NCBI RefSeq assembly: GCF_028596025.1
Contig: NZ_CP117167.1
Span: 4,774,001-4,838,000, forward strand
DNA length: 64,000 bases
Source: Mucilaginibacter jinjuensis
Lineage (GTDB): Bacteria > Bacteroidota > Bacteroidia > Sphingobacteriales > Sphingobacteriaceae
Reading direction: 5' to 3'
Shown piece after piece: positions 52,350 to 61,379 of the stretch (the first letter of the stretch is position 1; every line of letters starts with the position of its first letter). Both the position numbers and the translations under genes were made by a program. The notes beneath the pieces were generated by a model. The model was not told the origin of the DNA, made no database searches, and was given only the letters and a program-made list of their open reading frames with translations.

Positions 52350-54512
52350 ATGGCAAAGCAAACTAATAAAACTAAAACAGAACCAACAGTTAAAAAATCA
52401 TCAAAGGGCGCTGATGCAGCTCCGTTTCCTGAAACTGAACCTATAAAAACACCCAAACCGGCTGCTACCAAAAAAGCTGCATCGAAACCAACCGAAGCCG
52501 GTAAAATATCAACTCTTAAACCTGCCAAGGCACCAAAAAAGGTAAAGACAGTTGCAGAAGATGGTAACCCAACGGAAGCGCTAACCATTACCGGCGACCA
52601 CGCTGGCTATATGGAATTCTATACCCGCTTTACCGATTTTGATATTGCTTTATTTAAATCGGGCAAACACTTTAAGTTGTACGAGAAACTGGGTTCGCAC
52701 GTGGTAGAGCATCAGGGTGTAATTGGTACTTACTTTGCAGTTTGGGCACCTAATGCCAAATACGTTTCGGTGATTGGTAACTTTAACTATTGGAGCGCAG
52801 GTTCTCACCCGCTGAATGCCCGTTGGGATGGCTCGGGTATCTGGGAGGGTTTTATTCCGCACATAGGTAATGGCGAGGTTTATAAATATTTTATCAACTC
52901 AAATACAGGCGAAGACCTGCAAAAAGGCGACCCATTTGCCCTGCGCTGGGAAATACCGCCAAGCACCGCATCCATCGTAACCGACACTTATTATGAGTGG
53001 AAGGACGAGGAATGGATGTACGATCGCCGCCAAAATAATAGTCTGCACAAACCATACTCGGTATACGAAGTACACATCGGTTCGTGGGCACGCAGCCCCG
53101 AAAGCCCGGATGAGTTTTTGAATTACCGCCAACTGGCCGATAAACTGGTGCCGTATGTTAAAGAGCTGGGCTTTACACACGTAGAGTTTATGCCGATAAT
53201 GGAGCACCCCTATTATCCAAGCTGGGGCTATCAGATCACAGGGTATTACGCTGCATCATCGCGCTATGGCTCGCCGCAGGATTTGATGTATCTGGTAGAA
53301 GAATTACACAAAGCAGGCATAGGCGTTATCCTGGACTGGGTTCCATCTCACTTCCCGGGCGATGCGCATGGCTTATATAATTTCGATGGGACACATTTAT
53401 ATGAGCATGCCGATCCAAACAAAGGCTTTCACCCCGATTGGAAGTCATACATTTTCAATTACGGCCGAAATGAAGTCCGCGCGTTTTTAATCAGTAATGC
53501 CTTCTTTTGGCTCGACCGTTACCATGTGGATGGTTTACGTGTTGATGCTGTGGCATCTATGCTTTACCTCGACTACTCGCGCAAGCATGGCGAATGGGAA
53601 CAAAACGTTTTCGGTGGAAATGAAAACCTCGAGGCGATTTCTTTCCTCAAAGAATTCAATGAGGCCGTTTACCAGCATTTCCCGGATGTACAAAACATTG
53701 CCGAAGAGTCTACTTCGTTTACCGGCGTTAGTCGCCCGGTATATGCAGGCGGCTTAGGCTTCGGCATGAAATGGATGATGGGTTGGATGCACGATAGTAT
53801 CAAATATTTCAGCGAAAACCCGGTTCACCGGAAGTATCATCACAACCAGATCACCTTTAGTTTGATCTACGCCTTTACCGAAAACTTTATGCTGCCTTTC
53901 TCGCACGATGAGGTAGTTTATGGCAAAGGCTCTATGCTGGGCAAAATGCCGGGCGACGATTGGCAACGTTTTGCCAACCTGCGTTTGCTTTACGGCTATA
54001 TGTTTACACACCCGGGCACAAAACTGTTGTTTATGGGCAGCGAGTTTGGCCAAAGCGGCGAGTGGAATTATCAGCACTCGTTAGACTGGCATTTACTGCA
54101 GTACGATAGCCATAACGGCATTAAAGAAACAGTTAAAGGCCTCAACCAGTTATACAAAACCGAGCCAGCCTTGTACGAAAAACAATTCGACTGGCATGGT
54201 TTCGAGTGGATTGATGGTGGCAATGCCGACGACTCCATCCTCGTTTACGTGCGCAAAGGCAACGATGCAAAAAACGACCTGGTAGTTGTATTAAATATGA
54301 CCCCTGTTGTGCGTTACGATTTCCGTATCGGCGTACCAGCGGCTGGCCAATGGAAAGAGATATTCAACTCAGATCAGGAAGCATATTGGGGTAGCGGCAT
54401 TATCAATTACGATGCTGTAAACTCTGAAACTGAAAGCTGGCATGGCCGCGAAAATTCGATCCGTATTACTGTGCCACCACTGGCTGTATCGATATTTAAA
54501 AAACAAGGATAA
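52350..54512 (+). CDS. glgB: 1,4-alpha-glucan branching enzyme
   Basis: 720 residues. Carbohydrate-binding module 48 (VWAPNAKYVSVIGNFNYW), then a GH13 barrel with FMPIMEHP, nucleophile Asp399 in GLRVDAVASML, Glu453 in IAEES and SHDEVVYGK. The first 70 or so residues form a Lys/Ala/Pro-rich, low-complexity tail not found in typical GlgB. It makes alpha-1,6 branches in glycogen. It follows the SDR terminator, so it is probably transcribed on its own with the small gene at 54518. Confidence 0.95.
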   Translation: MAKQTNKTKTEPTVKKSSKGADAAPFPETEPIKTPKPAATKKAASKPTEAGKISTLKPAKAPKKVKTVAEDGNPTEALTITGDHAGYMEFYTRFTDFDIALFKSGKHFKLYEKLGSHVVEHQGVIGTYFAVWAPNAKYVSVIGNFNYWSAGSHPLNARWDGSGIWEGFIPHIGNGEVYKYFINSNTGEDLQKGDPFALRWEIPPSTASIVTDTYYEWKDEEWMYDRRQNNSLHKPYSVYEVHIGSWARSPESPDEFLNYRQLADKLVPYVKELGFTHVEFMPIMEHPYYPSWGYQITGYYAASSRYGSPQDLMYLVEELHKAGIGVILDWVPSHFPGDAHGLYNFDGTHLYEHADPNKGFHPDWKSYIFNYGRNEVRAFLISNAFFWLDRYHVDGLRVDAVASMLYLDYSRKHGEWEQNVFGGNENLEAISFLKEFNEAVYQHFPDVQNIAEESTSFTGVSRPVYAGGLGFGMKWMMGWMHDSIKYFSENPVHRKYHHNQITFSLIYAFTENFMLPFSHDEVVYGKGSMLGKMPGDDWQRFANLRLLYGYMFTHPGTKLLFMGSEFGQSGEWNYQHSLDWHLLQYDSHNGIKETVKGLNQLYKTEPALYEKQFDWHGFEWIDGGNADDSILVYVRKGNDAKNDLVVVLNMTPVVRYDFRIGVPAAGQWKEIFNSDQEAYWGSGIINYDAVNSETESWHGRENSIRITVPPLAVSIFKKQG

Positions 54513-54517
54513 TTAGG

Positions 54518-54712
54518 ATGACAAATTCGAGATTCTTTTATCTATATCTAATAGGAGGCATTATAGCGCTTGCATTGTTGATTTACAACATTGCAAGCAC
54601 CTACCCCGCCGTTCAGTTTACATCAGTTGCGTTAGAAGTCTTTATGGTGATTGTGTTGTTTTATCTGGCTAATAAAACTTATCATGAGAAAAAGGATAAG
54701 GAAATGATGTAG
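54518..54712 (+). CDS. Small two-helix membrane protein
   Basis: 64 residues with two membrane segments (LYLIGGIIALALLIYNIA; LEVFMVIVLFYLAN) and a charged tail. It starts 5 bases after glgB and may be cotranscribed. Function unknown. Confidence 0.6.
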   Translation: MTNSRFFYLYLIGGIIALALLIYNIASTYPAVQFTSVALEVFMVIVLFYLANKTYHEKKDKEMM

Positions 54713-54717
54713 TTTGA

Positions 54718-54889
54718 TTTCGGATTTCGAATGTTCAATTTCGAATTTATCCTCCTCAGCACAATTCCAATTCGATTAGGATAAATATATCCATGTATTT
54801 AACTCCGAAATTGAACATTCAACATCTGAAATGACGCAGGATCATGTATCTTTAAGGTAAATTCGAAATTGAAAATTCGAAATCCGAAA
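54718..54889. repeat. Inverted repeat element between 54712 and the acylase gene
   Basis: Arms at 54718-54748 and 54859-54889 match as reverse complements at 30 of 31 positions, made of TTCGAA/ATTTCGAA-type units. Further TTGAACATTC copies lie inside. It looks like a small palindromic insertion (MITE-like). Confidence 0.7.
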
Positions 54890-54894
54890 TACGA

Positions 54895-57345
54895 ATGAAA
54901 TATTTTAAGGCTATCTTTTCTGTTGCTGTAACTTTAGCGCTGATCTGGGCTTTGCAACATCGGTTTGAATTACTTAGCAATTTACCTCTTGGTAATTTCT
55001 TAAACCCTGCCAATGGCTTCTGGCAAAACTCGGAAAGCAAACACATTTTAGTTGCTGAAGATTTAAAGATCGAAGGCTTACAGCAGCCGGTTACCATCCG
55101 GTTTGATAGCAATATGATCCCGCATATTTTCGCGAAAAACAATCATGACCTTTACCTGGCACAAGGCTATATTACCGCCCGCGACAGGCTTTGGCAAATG
55201 GATATTCAAACCCGCAGTGCATCAGGCAGGTTATCAGAAGTGGTTGGTCCCAAAGCACTGGAGGTCGACCGTTACCACCGCCGCATGGGGATGGTTTATG
55301 GTGCCGAAAATACATTAAAGGGAATGATGAAAGACCCTGTAATGCGTGAGGTTATTAATGCTTATACCGAAGGGGTTAACAGTTACATCCGCAACCTAAG
55401 TCCGCGCGATTACCCGATAGAATTTAAAATACTGGATTACGCGCCTGAGGAGTGGAAACCCATTAACTGTGCATTTCTCTTAAAATTAATGTCTGAAACG
55501 CTGGCTGGTGGTTCCGACGAGTTTTTGATGACCAGTACTTTAAAAAAATTCGGCGCAGCAACAGTTAAAGACTTGTTTCCTGATTATCCTTTCCGCGAGG
55601 ATCCGATCATCCCTGTAGGTACTAAATGGGATTTTAAACCACTGCCTATCCCCCAACCATCAAAAACTTTCCTGGCCGAGCAAAGCGATATTAAAACCAT
55701 ACAAAAGGTGGAAGGCATTGGTAGTAATAACTGGGTAATTGCAGGCAGTAAAACAGCCAGCGGCTACCCTATTCTGGCTAATGATCCGCATTTAAATTTA
55801 ACGCTGCCATCTATCTGGTATCAGATGCAACTGGAGGCACCGGGCGTAAATGTTTATGGTGTTACTTTGCCGGGAGCTCCTTGTGTGGTTATTGGTTATA
55901 ATAACAAAATTAGCTGGGGTGTAACCAATGTTGATGCGGATGTACTGGATTGGTATCAGATTAAATTTAAGGATAACACTAAAAACGAATATTGGTACAA
56001 TAACAAATGGAATAAGGTTACCCGCCGTGTGGAGGTAATTAACATTCGTGGCGAAAAACCTTTATATGATACCGTTTTGTACACGCACCACGGCCCGGTG
56101 GTTTATGAAAACGCAGGCAAAAAACCTGCTGATTCCTATGAAAATATCCCAGTGGGCACTGCATTACGATGGATAGCGCACGATGAATCAAACGAGTTTA
56201 AAACTTTCTACCTACTTAACCGCGGTAAAAATTACGACGATTATCGCGAAGCATTAACTTACTATACGGCTCCTGCGCAAAACTTTATTTTCGCCAGTGC
56301 CGATAAAGATATTGCCATTACACCTAATGGTAAGCTACCGTTAAAATTTAAAGATCAGGGCAAATTTATTCTGGATGGCACCGACCCGGCTAACGACTGG
56401 CATGGCTGGATCCCGGCATCACAAAACCCTACGGCTAAAAACCCGGCGCAGGGCTATTTAAGTTCGGCCAATCAATCGTCTACCGATCCGAGCTATCCTT
56501 ATTATATCAACTGGCAATTTGGCCCTTATGAGCGTGGCAAACGCATTAATACCCGACTGGCTGCTATGCAAAAGGCTACTGTTGATAGCATGCGTGTATT
56601 GCAGACTGATAACTACAGCATTTTTGCACAAGATGTATTGGCCGAAATGTTGAAATATATCGACCCTACAAAACTGGATGAAACACAGATCCAGGTACTC
56701 AACATCCTTAAAAGCTGGAACAAAAGGTTTGACGCCGATGAGGTTGGCGCAACCATTTTTAATACCTGGTGGCTCAACTTTTACACCCAAACCTGGCAAG
56801 ATCAATTTGGGAAACTTACTGATAATAACAATTTGAAATGGCCAAGCCGCGACCGTACAGTACAGCTGTTGCTGAAAGACCCAACATCCAAATGGTTCAA
56901 TAATACTAAAACTCCCGTAGTAGAAACAGCTGGTGAGGTTTTGAGTAATTCTTTCGCAGCAACGGTTAGTCAGTTAATGCATAAGTATGGCAAACCGGGC
57001 AACAGCAAATGGCAATGGGGCAATGTAAAAGAAACTTACATTAACCACCTGGCCAATATTCCGGGTTTTGGTTTAGGGAAGTTTAAAGCCGGCGGAACAG
57101 GATCAACTGTAAATGCATTGGTAGACGGACACGGCCCGTCATGGCGCATGGTAGTGCAACTGGGGCCTAACGTAAAAGGCTACGGTATTTTCCCCGGTGG
57201 CGAATCTGGTAATCCCGGAAGTTACTTTTACGATGATATGCTAAAAACATGGCAGGATGGTAAGCTGAATGAATTACTGTTTATGCAATCGCCAAACGAG
57301 CAATCGAACAAAATAAAATCAACCTTAACTTTAAGCGCTAAATAA
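54895..57345 (+). CDS. Penicillin-acylase-family Ntn hydrolase
   Basis: 816 residues. N-terminal hydrophobic segment (signal or anchor), then the alpha-chain region (RFDSNMIPHIFAKNNHDLYLAQGY), a spacer, and the beta-chain starting at Ser277 in GIGSNNWVIAG, the self-processing nucleophile of Ntn hydrolases. Later motifs NDPHLNLTLPSIW and GAPCVVIGYNNKISWG are typical. It hydrolyses amide bonds of acylated substrates such as acyl-homoserine lactones or beta-lactams, with unknown natural substrate. It overlaps the next start by one base (TAATG). Confidence 0.93.
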   Translation: MKYFKAIFSVAVTLALIWALQHRFELLSNLPLGNFLNPANGFWQNSESKHILVAEDLKIEGLQQPVTIRFDSNMIPHIFAKNNHDLYLAQGYITARDRLWQMDIQTRSASGRLSEVVGPKALEVDRYHRRMGMVYGAENTLKGMMKDPVMREVINAYTEGVNSYIRNLSPRDYPIEFKILDYAPEEWKPINCAFLLKLMSETLAGGSDEFLMTSTLKKFGAATVKDLFPDYPFREDPIIPVGTKWDFKPLPIPQPSKTFLAEQSDIKTIQKVEGIGSNNWVIAGSKTASGYPILANDPHLNLTLPSIWYQMQLEAPGVNVYGVTLPGAPCVVIGYNNKISWGVTNVDADVLDWYQIKFKDNTKNEYWYNNKWNKVTRRVEVINIRGEKPLYDTVLYTHHGPVVYENAGKKPADSYENIPVGTALRWIAHDESNEFKTFYLLNRGKNYDDYREALTYYTAPAQNFIFASADKDIAITPNGKLPLKFKDQGKFILDGTDPANDWHGWIPASQNPTAKNPAQGYLSSANQSSTDPSYPYYINWQFGPYERGKRINTRLAAMQKATVDSMRVLQTDNYSIFAQDVLAEMLKYIDPTKLDETQIQVLNILKSWNKRFDADEVGATIFNTWWLNFYTQTWQDQFGKLTDNNNLKWPSRDRTVQLLLKDPTSKWFNNTKTPVVETAGEVLSNSFAATVSQLMHKYGKPGNSKWQWGNVKETYINHLANIPGFGLGKFKAGGTGSTVNALVDGHGPSWRMVVQLGPNVKGYGIFPGGESGNPGSYFYDDMLKTWQDGKLNELLFMQSPNEQSNKIKSTLTLSAK

Positions 57346-57683
57346 TGCTGTTTGTAATCATATTCATTGCCACCTTTTGCAGCGGGTTTTTATTTACCTG
57401 GTGGGCGGCTGCCATTATTGCTTTTGTAGCCACTATTTACGCAGGGAGAACTGCGGCACAATCGTTTTGGTCGGGCTTTCTAGCAGTGGCTGCGGTTTGG
57501 GGGGTACATGCTTTATTGAAAAGTGTGCCGAATGATCATATCCTGGCCGATCGCGTTGCCAAAATGGTTCACCTGCCGGGCTGGATCTGGTTATTGGTTA
57601 TCACCATGCTGATCGGTGGTATAGTGGGCGGTATGTCGGCTTTATCGGGTTTATTGGTTAAACGAGCCTTTACCCATGTGTAA
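57345..57683 (+). CDS. Small membrane protein coupled to the acylase gene
   Basis: 112 residues with about three membrane helices (start LFVIIFIATFCSGFLFTWW; end WIWLLVITMLIGGIVGGM). The start codon overlaps the acylase stop by one base, so it is translated in coupling. Function unknown; perhaps a membrane partner. Confidence 0.7.
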   Translation: MLFVIIFIATFCSGFLFTWWAAAIIAFVATIYAGRTAAQSFWSGFLAVAAVWGVHALLKSVPNDHILADRVAKMVHLPGWIWLLVITMLIGGIVGGMSALSGLLVKRAFTHV

Positions 57684-57706
57684 TAAATATTCAATTTCTT
57701 AAAATA

Positions 57707-57743
57707 CAAATGGCCACGATAACTATCGCGGCCATTTGCTTTT
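57707..57743. terminator. Bidirectional terminator
   Basis: CAAATGGCC and GGCCATTTG with an inner CGAT/ATCG make a long hairpin between convergent genes, followed by a CTTTTAG tail. Confidence 0.85.
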
Positions 57744-57757
57744 AGTTTAGTGAGGGC

Positions 57758-57970
57758 TTATTTAGAAGCATGCTTGGTAGCATGTTTCTTTGAAGCTTCT
57801 TTAGCATGTTCGCCAGCTTGTGTATGATGGCCTTGTGCTTTTTGTGCATGGTGAGCGGCTTTCTCGTCGTTACCTTCTGTGTGTTCTTTGTGTGCAGCAC
57901 GATGGCTTTTTGCAGCTTCATCATGGTGTTTAGCCGCGTCTTCGTGGTGGCTGTGTTTAGTGTTTGGCAT
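57758..57970 (-). CDS. His/Ala/Lys-rich small protein
   Basis: 70 residues, 15 of them His, in heptad-like repeats (HHEDAAKHHDEAAKSHRAA). Strongly helical and charged, no signal peptide. Related small His-rich proteins occur in Bacteroidota; they may bind metal or nucleic acid. The product begins MPNTKHSHH and the frame is distinct from an overlapping minus-strand frame, which is a shadow. Confidence 0.7.
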   Translation of the reverse strand: MPNTKHSHHEDAAKHHDEAAKSHRAAHKEHTEGNDEKAAHHAQKAQGHHTQAGEHAKEASKKHATKHASK

Positions 57971-58122
57971 TATTTTATAATTTAAGTTTATTGTCTCTAC
58001 TCAACTACTCAGACGAAAATAAGTTTCATATTTATTATTTTTTAATTAATAATTATAGTTTAAATTAATTAAAGATGTAATTATGATGATGTTATAGTTT
58101 TCAGAAGGCATCTTATGATTAT

Positions 58123-58130
58123 TATCTTTG
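58123..58130 (+). promoter_or_regulatory. -7 box just before the LuxE-like gene
   Basis: TATCTTTG fits TAnnTTTG exactly and ends only four bases before the GTG start, so the transcript may be leaderless. Confidence 0.45.
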
Positions 58131-58134
58131 TACT

Positions 58135-59121
58135 GTGCAAAAGCCCAATCAGCAACAAATATTTTCTATCAGCAATAGGCGGCAGTTTGACGAAACCGCC
58201 TTACAGGTTTTCAGGTTTCAGGCCGAAAACAATGCCATTTACAGCCAGTTTATCAGGGGCTTAAATATTGATCCGGCTTCGGTTAATGATATTTATAAAA
58301 TCCCTTTTTTGCCGGTAGAATTCTTTAAATCGCAGGAGATTGTAAGTTCTACAGATGAAGCTCAGGTTACCTTTACAAGTTCGGGCACTACGGGGATGAT
58401 TACCAGCCGTCATATCGTAACCGATGTAAGCTGGTATGAGCAAAGTTTCCGGCGTGCGTTCGAGTTGTTTTATGGCGACATCCGCAATTATTGTGTGCTG
58501 GCCCTGCTCCCATCCTACTTGGAGCGCGAGGGTTCATCGCTCATTTATATGGCCGATGACCTGATCAAACAATCAGAAAACCCGGATAGCGGTTTCTATC
58601 TCTATAATCACGAAGACCTTTATCAGCAATTACAAAAACAGCAATTGGCAGGTAAGCCAACGCTATTGATTGGCGTTACTTTTGCCTTGCTGGATTTTGT
58701 TGAGCAATATCAAATCGACTTCCCCGAACTCATCGTAATGGAAACCGGTGGTATGAAAGGCCGACGAAAAGAGATGATCCGCGAGGAACTGCATGAAACG
58801 CTGAGTAATGGTTTCGGTGTTAAACATATCCATTCGGAATATGGGATGACGGAATTACTTTCGCAAGCCTATTCAAAAGGTGTAGGTATTTTCAATTGTC
58901 CACTCTGGATGAAGATCATTTTGCGCGATACCAACGACCCAATCACTACGCTAACAGGCAATCGAACAGGCGGTATCAACATCATCGATCTGGCTAATAT
59001 TAACTCCTGCTCGTTTATTGCAACGCAGGATTTGGGTAAGATTTATGCCGATGGTTCGTTTGAAGTATTGGGCCGCTTTGATAATGCCGACATTCGCGGA
59101 TGTAATTTGCTGATTGCTTGA
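58135..59121 (+). CDS. LuxE/acyl-protein-synthetase-like adenylation protein
   Basis: 328 residues, GTG start (no in-frame ATG until the GTTGM position, about residue 88). The fold is the ANL-type adenylate-forming domain of LuxE: TFTSSGTTGMITSRH is the P-loop-like ATP motif, and METGGMKGRRKEMIREELH follows. No LuxC/LuxD partner lies nearby, so it is an orphan, perhaps acting on an acyl-group for surface or pigment chemistry. The predicted promoter is immediately upstream. Confidence 0.8.
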   Translation: MQKPNQQQIFSISNRRQFDETALQVFRFQAENNAIYSQFIRGLNIDPASVNDIYKIPFLPVEFFKSQEIVSSTDEAQVTFTSSGTTGMITSRHIVTDVSWYEQSFRRAFELFYGDIRNYCVLALLPSYLEREGSSLIYMADDLIKQSENPDSGFYLYNHEDLYQQLQKQQLAGKPTLLIGVTFALLDFVEQYQIDFPELIVMETGGMKGRRKEMIREELHETLSNGFGVKHIHSEYGMTELLSQAYSKGVGIFNCPLWMKIILRDTNDPITTLTGNRTGGINIIDLANINSCSFIATQDLGKIYADGSFEVLGRFDNADIRGCNLLIA

Positions 59122-59141
59122 TGTTAGCTCATAATTTTAAT

Positions 59142-59149
59142 TATTTTTG
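59142..59149 (+). promoter_or_regulatory. -7 box for the PH/SHOCT gene
   Basis: TATTTTTG matches TAnnTTTG, 27 bases before the ATG. Confidence 0.45.
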
Positions 59150-59175
59150 CCCCGGTTTATAAAATCAAACTCAAC

Positions 59176-59826
59176 ATGATCGATAAATTTTTAAGTGACC
59201 AGCAGGAACCTAAAGCAGTTGAAAAAGTATATTCACGCTTAAGGGAGTTATTGCCTGTTGGCGAAGAAACCCTATATATTGCCACCCAGAAAAAACCTTT
59301 GGTAAACATTTTGCCAGATTGTATTGCGGTTACCAACAGGCGTGTGCTGTTTTTTACCCCTGCAAACCTGGGCCTGTCTATCAAATTTCTGGACTTTACC
59401 TGGAAAGATATTGCCGATGTAAACGTTAAGGAAGAAATTATCGGCGCGGTATTTACTGTTACCACCACTAAAGGTGCCGAAATGGGTGTTGATTATTTGC
59501 CTAAAGTACAGGCACGCAAGCTTTACCAATTCTCGCAGCAATGCCGTGAAGAAGAGCGCCGCCGTGTAGAAAGACAAGAAGGCCATATCATCAATATTTC
59601 TGAACCACAGCAGCCGGTTGCACAACAACCAGTAGCACCTGCGCCAGTTGCCCCGCCAGCACCTGCACCCATACCTGAGCCAGTACATGTACCGGAACCT
59701 GTTGTTGCAGCAAAGCCAGATGAGCTGACCGAAAAATTGAAAAAACTAAAAGTGCTTTTCGATAACGGTTTAATCTCTCAGGAAGAGTACAACGCTAAAA
59801 AATTAGATTTACTAAGCGATTTTTAA
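59176..59826 (+). CDS. Bacterial PH domain and SHOCT domain protein
   Basis: 216 residues: a bacterial PH-like domain (about 20-120; CIAVTNRRVLFFTP, FLDFTWKDIADVNVKEEI), a charged linker, a Pro/Ala/Val-rich stretch (about 150-175) and a C-terminal SHOCT helical pair (LTEKLKKLKVLFDNGLISQEEYNAKKLDLL). The arrangement is known in many bacteria; binding partner unknown. Convergent with tyrS across a strong terminator. Confidence 0.82.
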   Translation: MIDKFLSDQQEPKAVEKVYSRLRELLPVGEETLYIATQKKPLVNILPDCIAVTNRRVLFFTPANLGLSIKFLDFTWKDIADVNVKEEIIGAVFTVTTTKGAEMGVDYLPKVQARKLYQFSQQCREEERRRVERQEGHIINISEPQQPVAQQPVAPAPVAPPAPAPIPEPVHVPEPVVAAKPDELTEKLKKLKVLFDNGLISQEEYNAKKLDLLSDF

Positions 59827-59840
59827 TCGACTTATATGAT

Positions 59841-59881
59841 AAAAAGAAAGCCCTTAGAGATGATCTAAGGGCTTTCTTTTT
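59841..59881. terminator. Bidirectional terminator
   Basis: AAAAAGAAAGCCCTTAGA and TCTAAGGGCTTTCTTTTT are perfect 18-base arms around a 5-base loop, between two convergent genes. Confidence 0.93.
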
Positions 59882-59897
59882 ATATCGAAAAAGCTAA

Positions 59898-61181
59898 TTA
59901 TTCAGCAATAATCAAAAAGTAGTTTTTCTTTCCTTTTTGTGCGATCAGGAATTTACCGTTGATCAGATCAGCAGAGCTAAATGTTTGCTCAGTTGAAGCA
60001 ATCTTTGTTTTATTCATGGCAGTACCACCAGCCTGGATCATTTTTTTAGCCTCTCCTTTTGATGGGAATACCACTGTTTTGGCAGCCAGTAATTCTACAG
60101 CGTTAATACCTTCTGCCAGTTCTGATGTAGAAACGGTGTAGTGTGGAACGCCTTCGAATAAACCTTTAATCTCGTCATCATTCAGCTCATTCAAAAACTC
60201 GATACCAACGTTACCGAATAAAAACTCAGACGACTTGATGGCTTTCTCATAAGCCTGCTCGCCATGTACACGGATGGTAATATCTTTTGCCAATGCTTTT
60301 TGCAATGCACGCTGGTGTGGCGCTTGCTCATGCTCGGCCTCTATTGCAACAATTACATCCTGCTCAAACAGGGTAAATATGCGGATATAGCTTTTAGCAT
60401 CAACATCGGTAGTGTTTAACCAAAACTGATAAAAATTGTATGGCGATGTTTTAGCCGGATCTAACCAAACCGCGCCGCTCTCTGTTTTACCGAATTTAGT
60501 ACCGTCTGCTTTTTTAATCAGCTGGGTAGTTAAGGCAAAAGCCTCACCCGCATCTTTACGACGGATAAATTCTGTACCGGTTACAATGTTACCCCACTGG
60601 TCGCTACCGCCCATTTGTAACTGGCAGTTTTTATGTTTCCACAAGTAGTAAAAATCATAACCCTGCACCAGTTGGTAAGTAAACTCTGTGAACGACATCC
60701 CGGTTTCTCCCTCCAGGCGTTTCTTTACAGAATCTTTAGCCATCATATAGTTAACGGTAATGTGTTTACCTACATCGCGGATAAAATCAAGGAAGGTAAA
60801 GTTCTTAAACCAATCATAGTTGTTAACCATCTCGGCACTATTGGCACCGCTTTCAAAATCTAAGAATTTAGCCAGTTGCTTCTCTACACATTCTAAATTG
60901 TGCTGTAATATATCTTCAGATAGTAAATTACGCTCTGCAGATTTACCAGAAGGATCGCCCACCATACCGGTTGCACCACCTACTAACGCGTAAGGCTTAT
61001 GGCCAGCACGCTGAAAGTGGATCAAAGTCATGATTTGGGTTAAGTGGCCCACGTGCAATGAATCGGCAGTAGGATCAAAACCAATATATCCTGAAGCCAT
61101 GCCTTTATTCAGCATTTCTTCGGTACCCGGCATAATCGTATGCAACATGCCACGCCAGGTTAATTCTTCAACAAAGTTCAT
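59898..61181 (-). CDS. tyrS: Tyrosyl-tRNA synthetase
   Basis: 427 residues from the ATG at 61181; an upstream start (61268) would run into the palindromic repeat and adds an unlikely segment. Class I marks: HVGH in DSLHVGHLTQI (HIGH-type), KFGKTESG (KMSKS-type loop), GGATGMVGDPSGK and QLQMGGSDQWGNI for tyrosine binding. The C-terminal S4-like RNA-binding domain follows (about 360-427). It attaches tyrosine to tRNA-Tyr. Confidence 0.97.
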   Translation of the reverse strand: MNFVEELTWRGMLHTIMPGTEEMLNKGMASGYIGFDPTADSLHVGHLTQIMTLIHFQRAGHKPYALVGGATGMVGDPSGKSAERNLLSEDILQHNLECVEKQLAKFLDFESGANSAEMVNNYDWFKNFTFLDFIRDVGKHITVNYMMAKDSVKKRLEGETGMSFTEFTYQLVQGYDFYYLWKHKNCQLQMGGSDQWGNIVTGTEFIRRKDAGEAFALTTQLIKKADGTKFGKTESGAVWLDPAKTSPYNFYQFWLNTTDVDAKSYIRIFTLFEQDVIVAIEAEHEQAPHQRALQKALAKDITIRVHGEQAYEKAIKSSEFLFGNVGIEFLNELNDDEIKGLFEGVPHYTVSTSELAEGINAVELLAAKTVVFPSKGEAKKMIQAGGTAMNKTKIASTEQTFSSADLINGKFLIAQKGKKNYFLIIAE

Positions 61182-61201
61182 TATCGTATAAATAAGGATT
61201 G

Positions 61202-61209
61202 CAAAGATA
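61202..61209 (-). promoter_or_regulatory. -7 box for tyrS
   Basis: On the minus strand TATCTTTG fits TAnnTTTG, about 20 bases before the tyrS ATG. Confidence 0.5.
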
Positions 61210-61379
61210 GAATAATGAAGGTAAAATTGGGAGAGTGGTTCGTTTTTGAGTGCATTTCCTCCTCGCACGTCATTGCGAGGAACGAAGCAATCGCGAACAA
61301 TACAGAGGCTGTGCTTTAATTAGTGTTTAAGGTAACGATCAACGTCTGTGCTTTGAGATTAACGTTAGTCTGCTCATAG

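Noticed and set aside
57742..57924. 60-residue minus-strand frame overlapping the His-rich protein
   Set aside because: Low-complexity shadow of the His-rich gene in another frame.
61182..61268. N-terminal extension of tyrS
   Set aside because: It would be encoded across the promoter box and into the palindromic repeat; the family start is at 61181.
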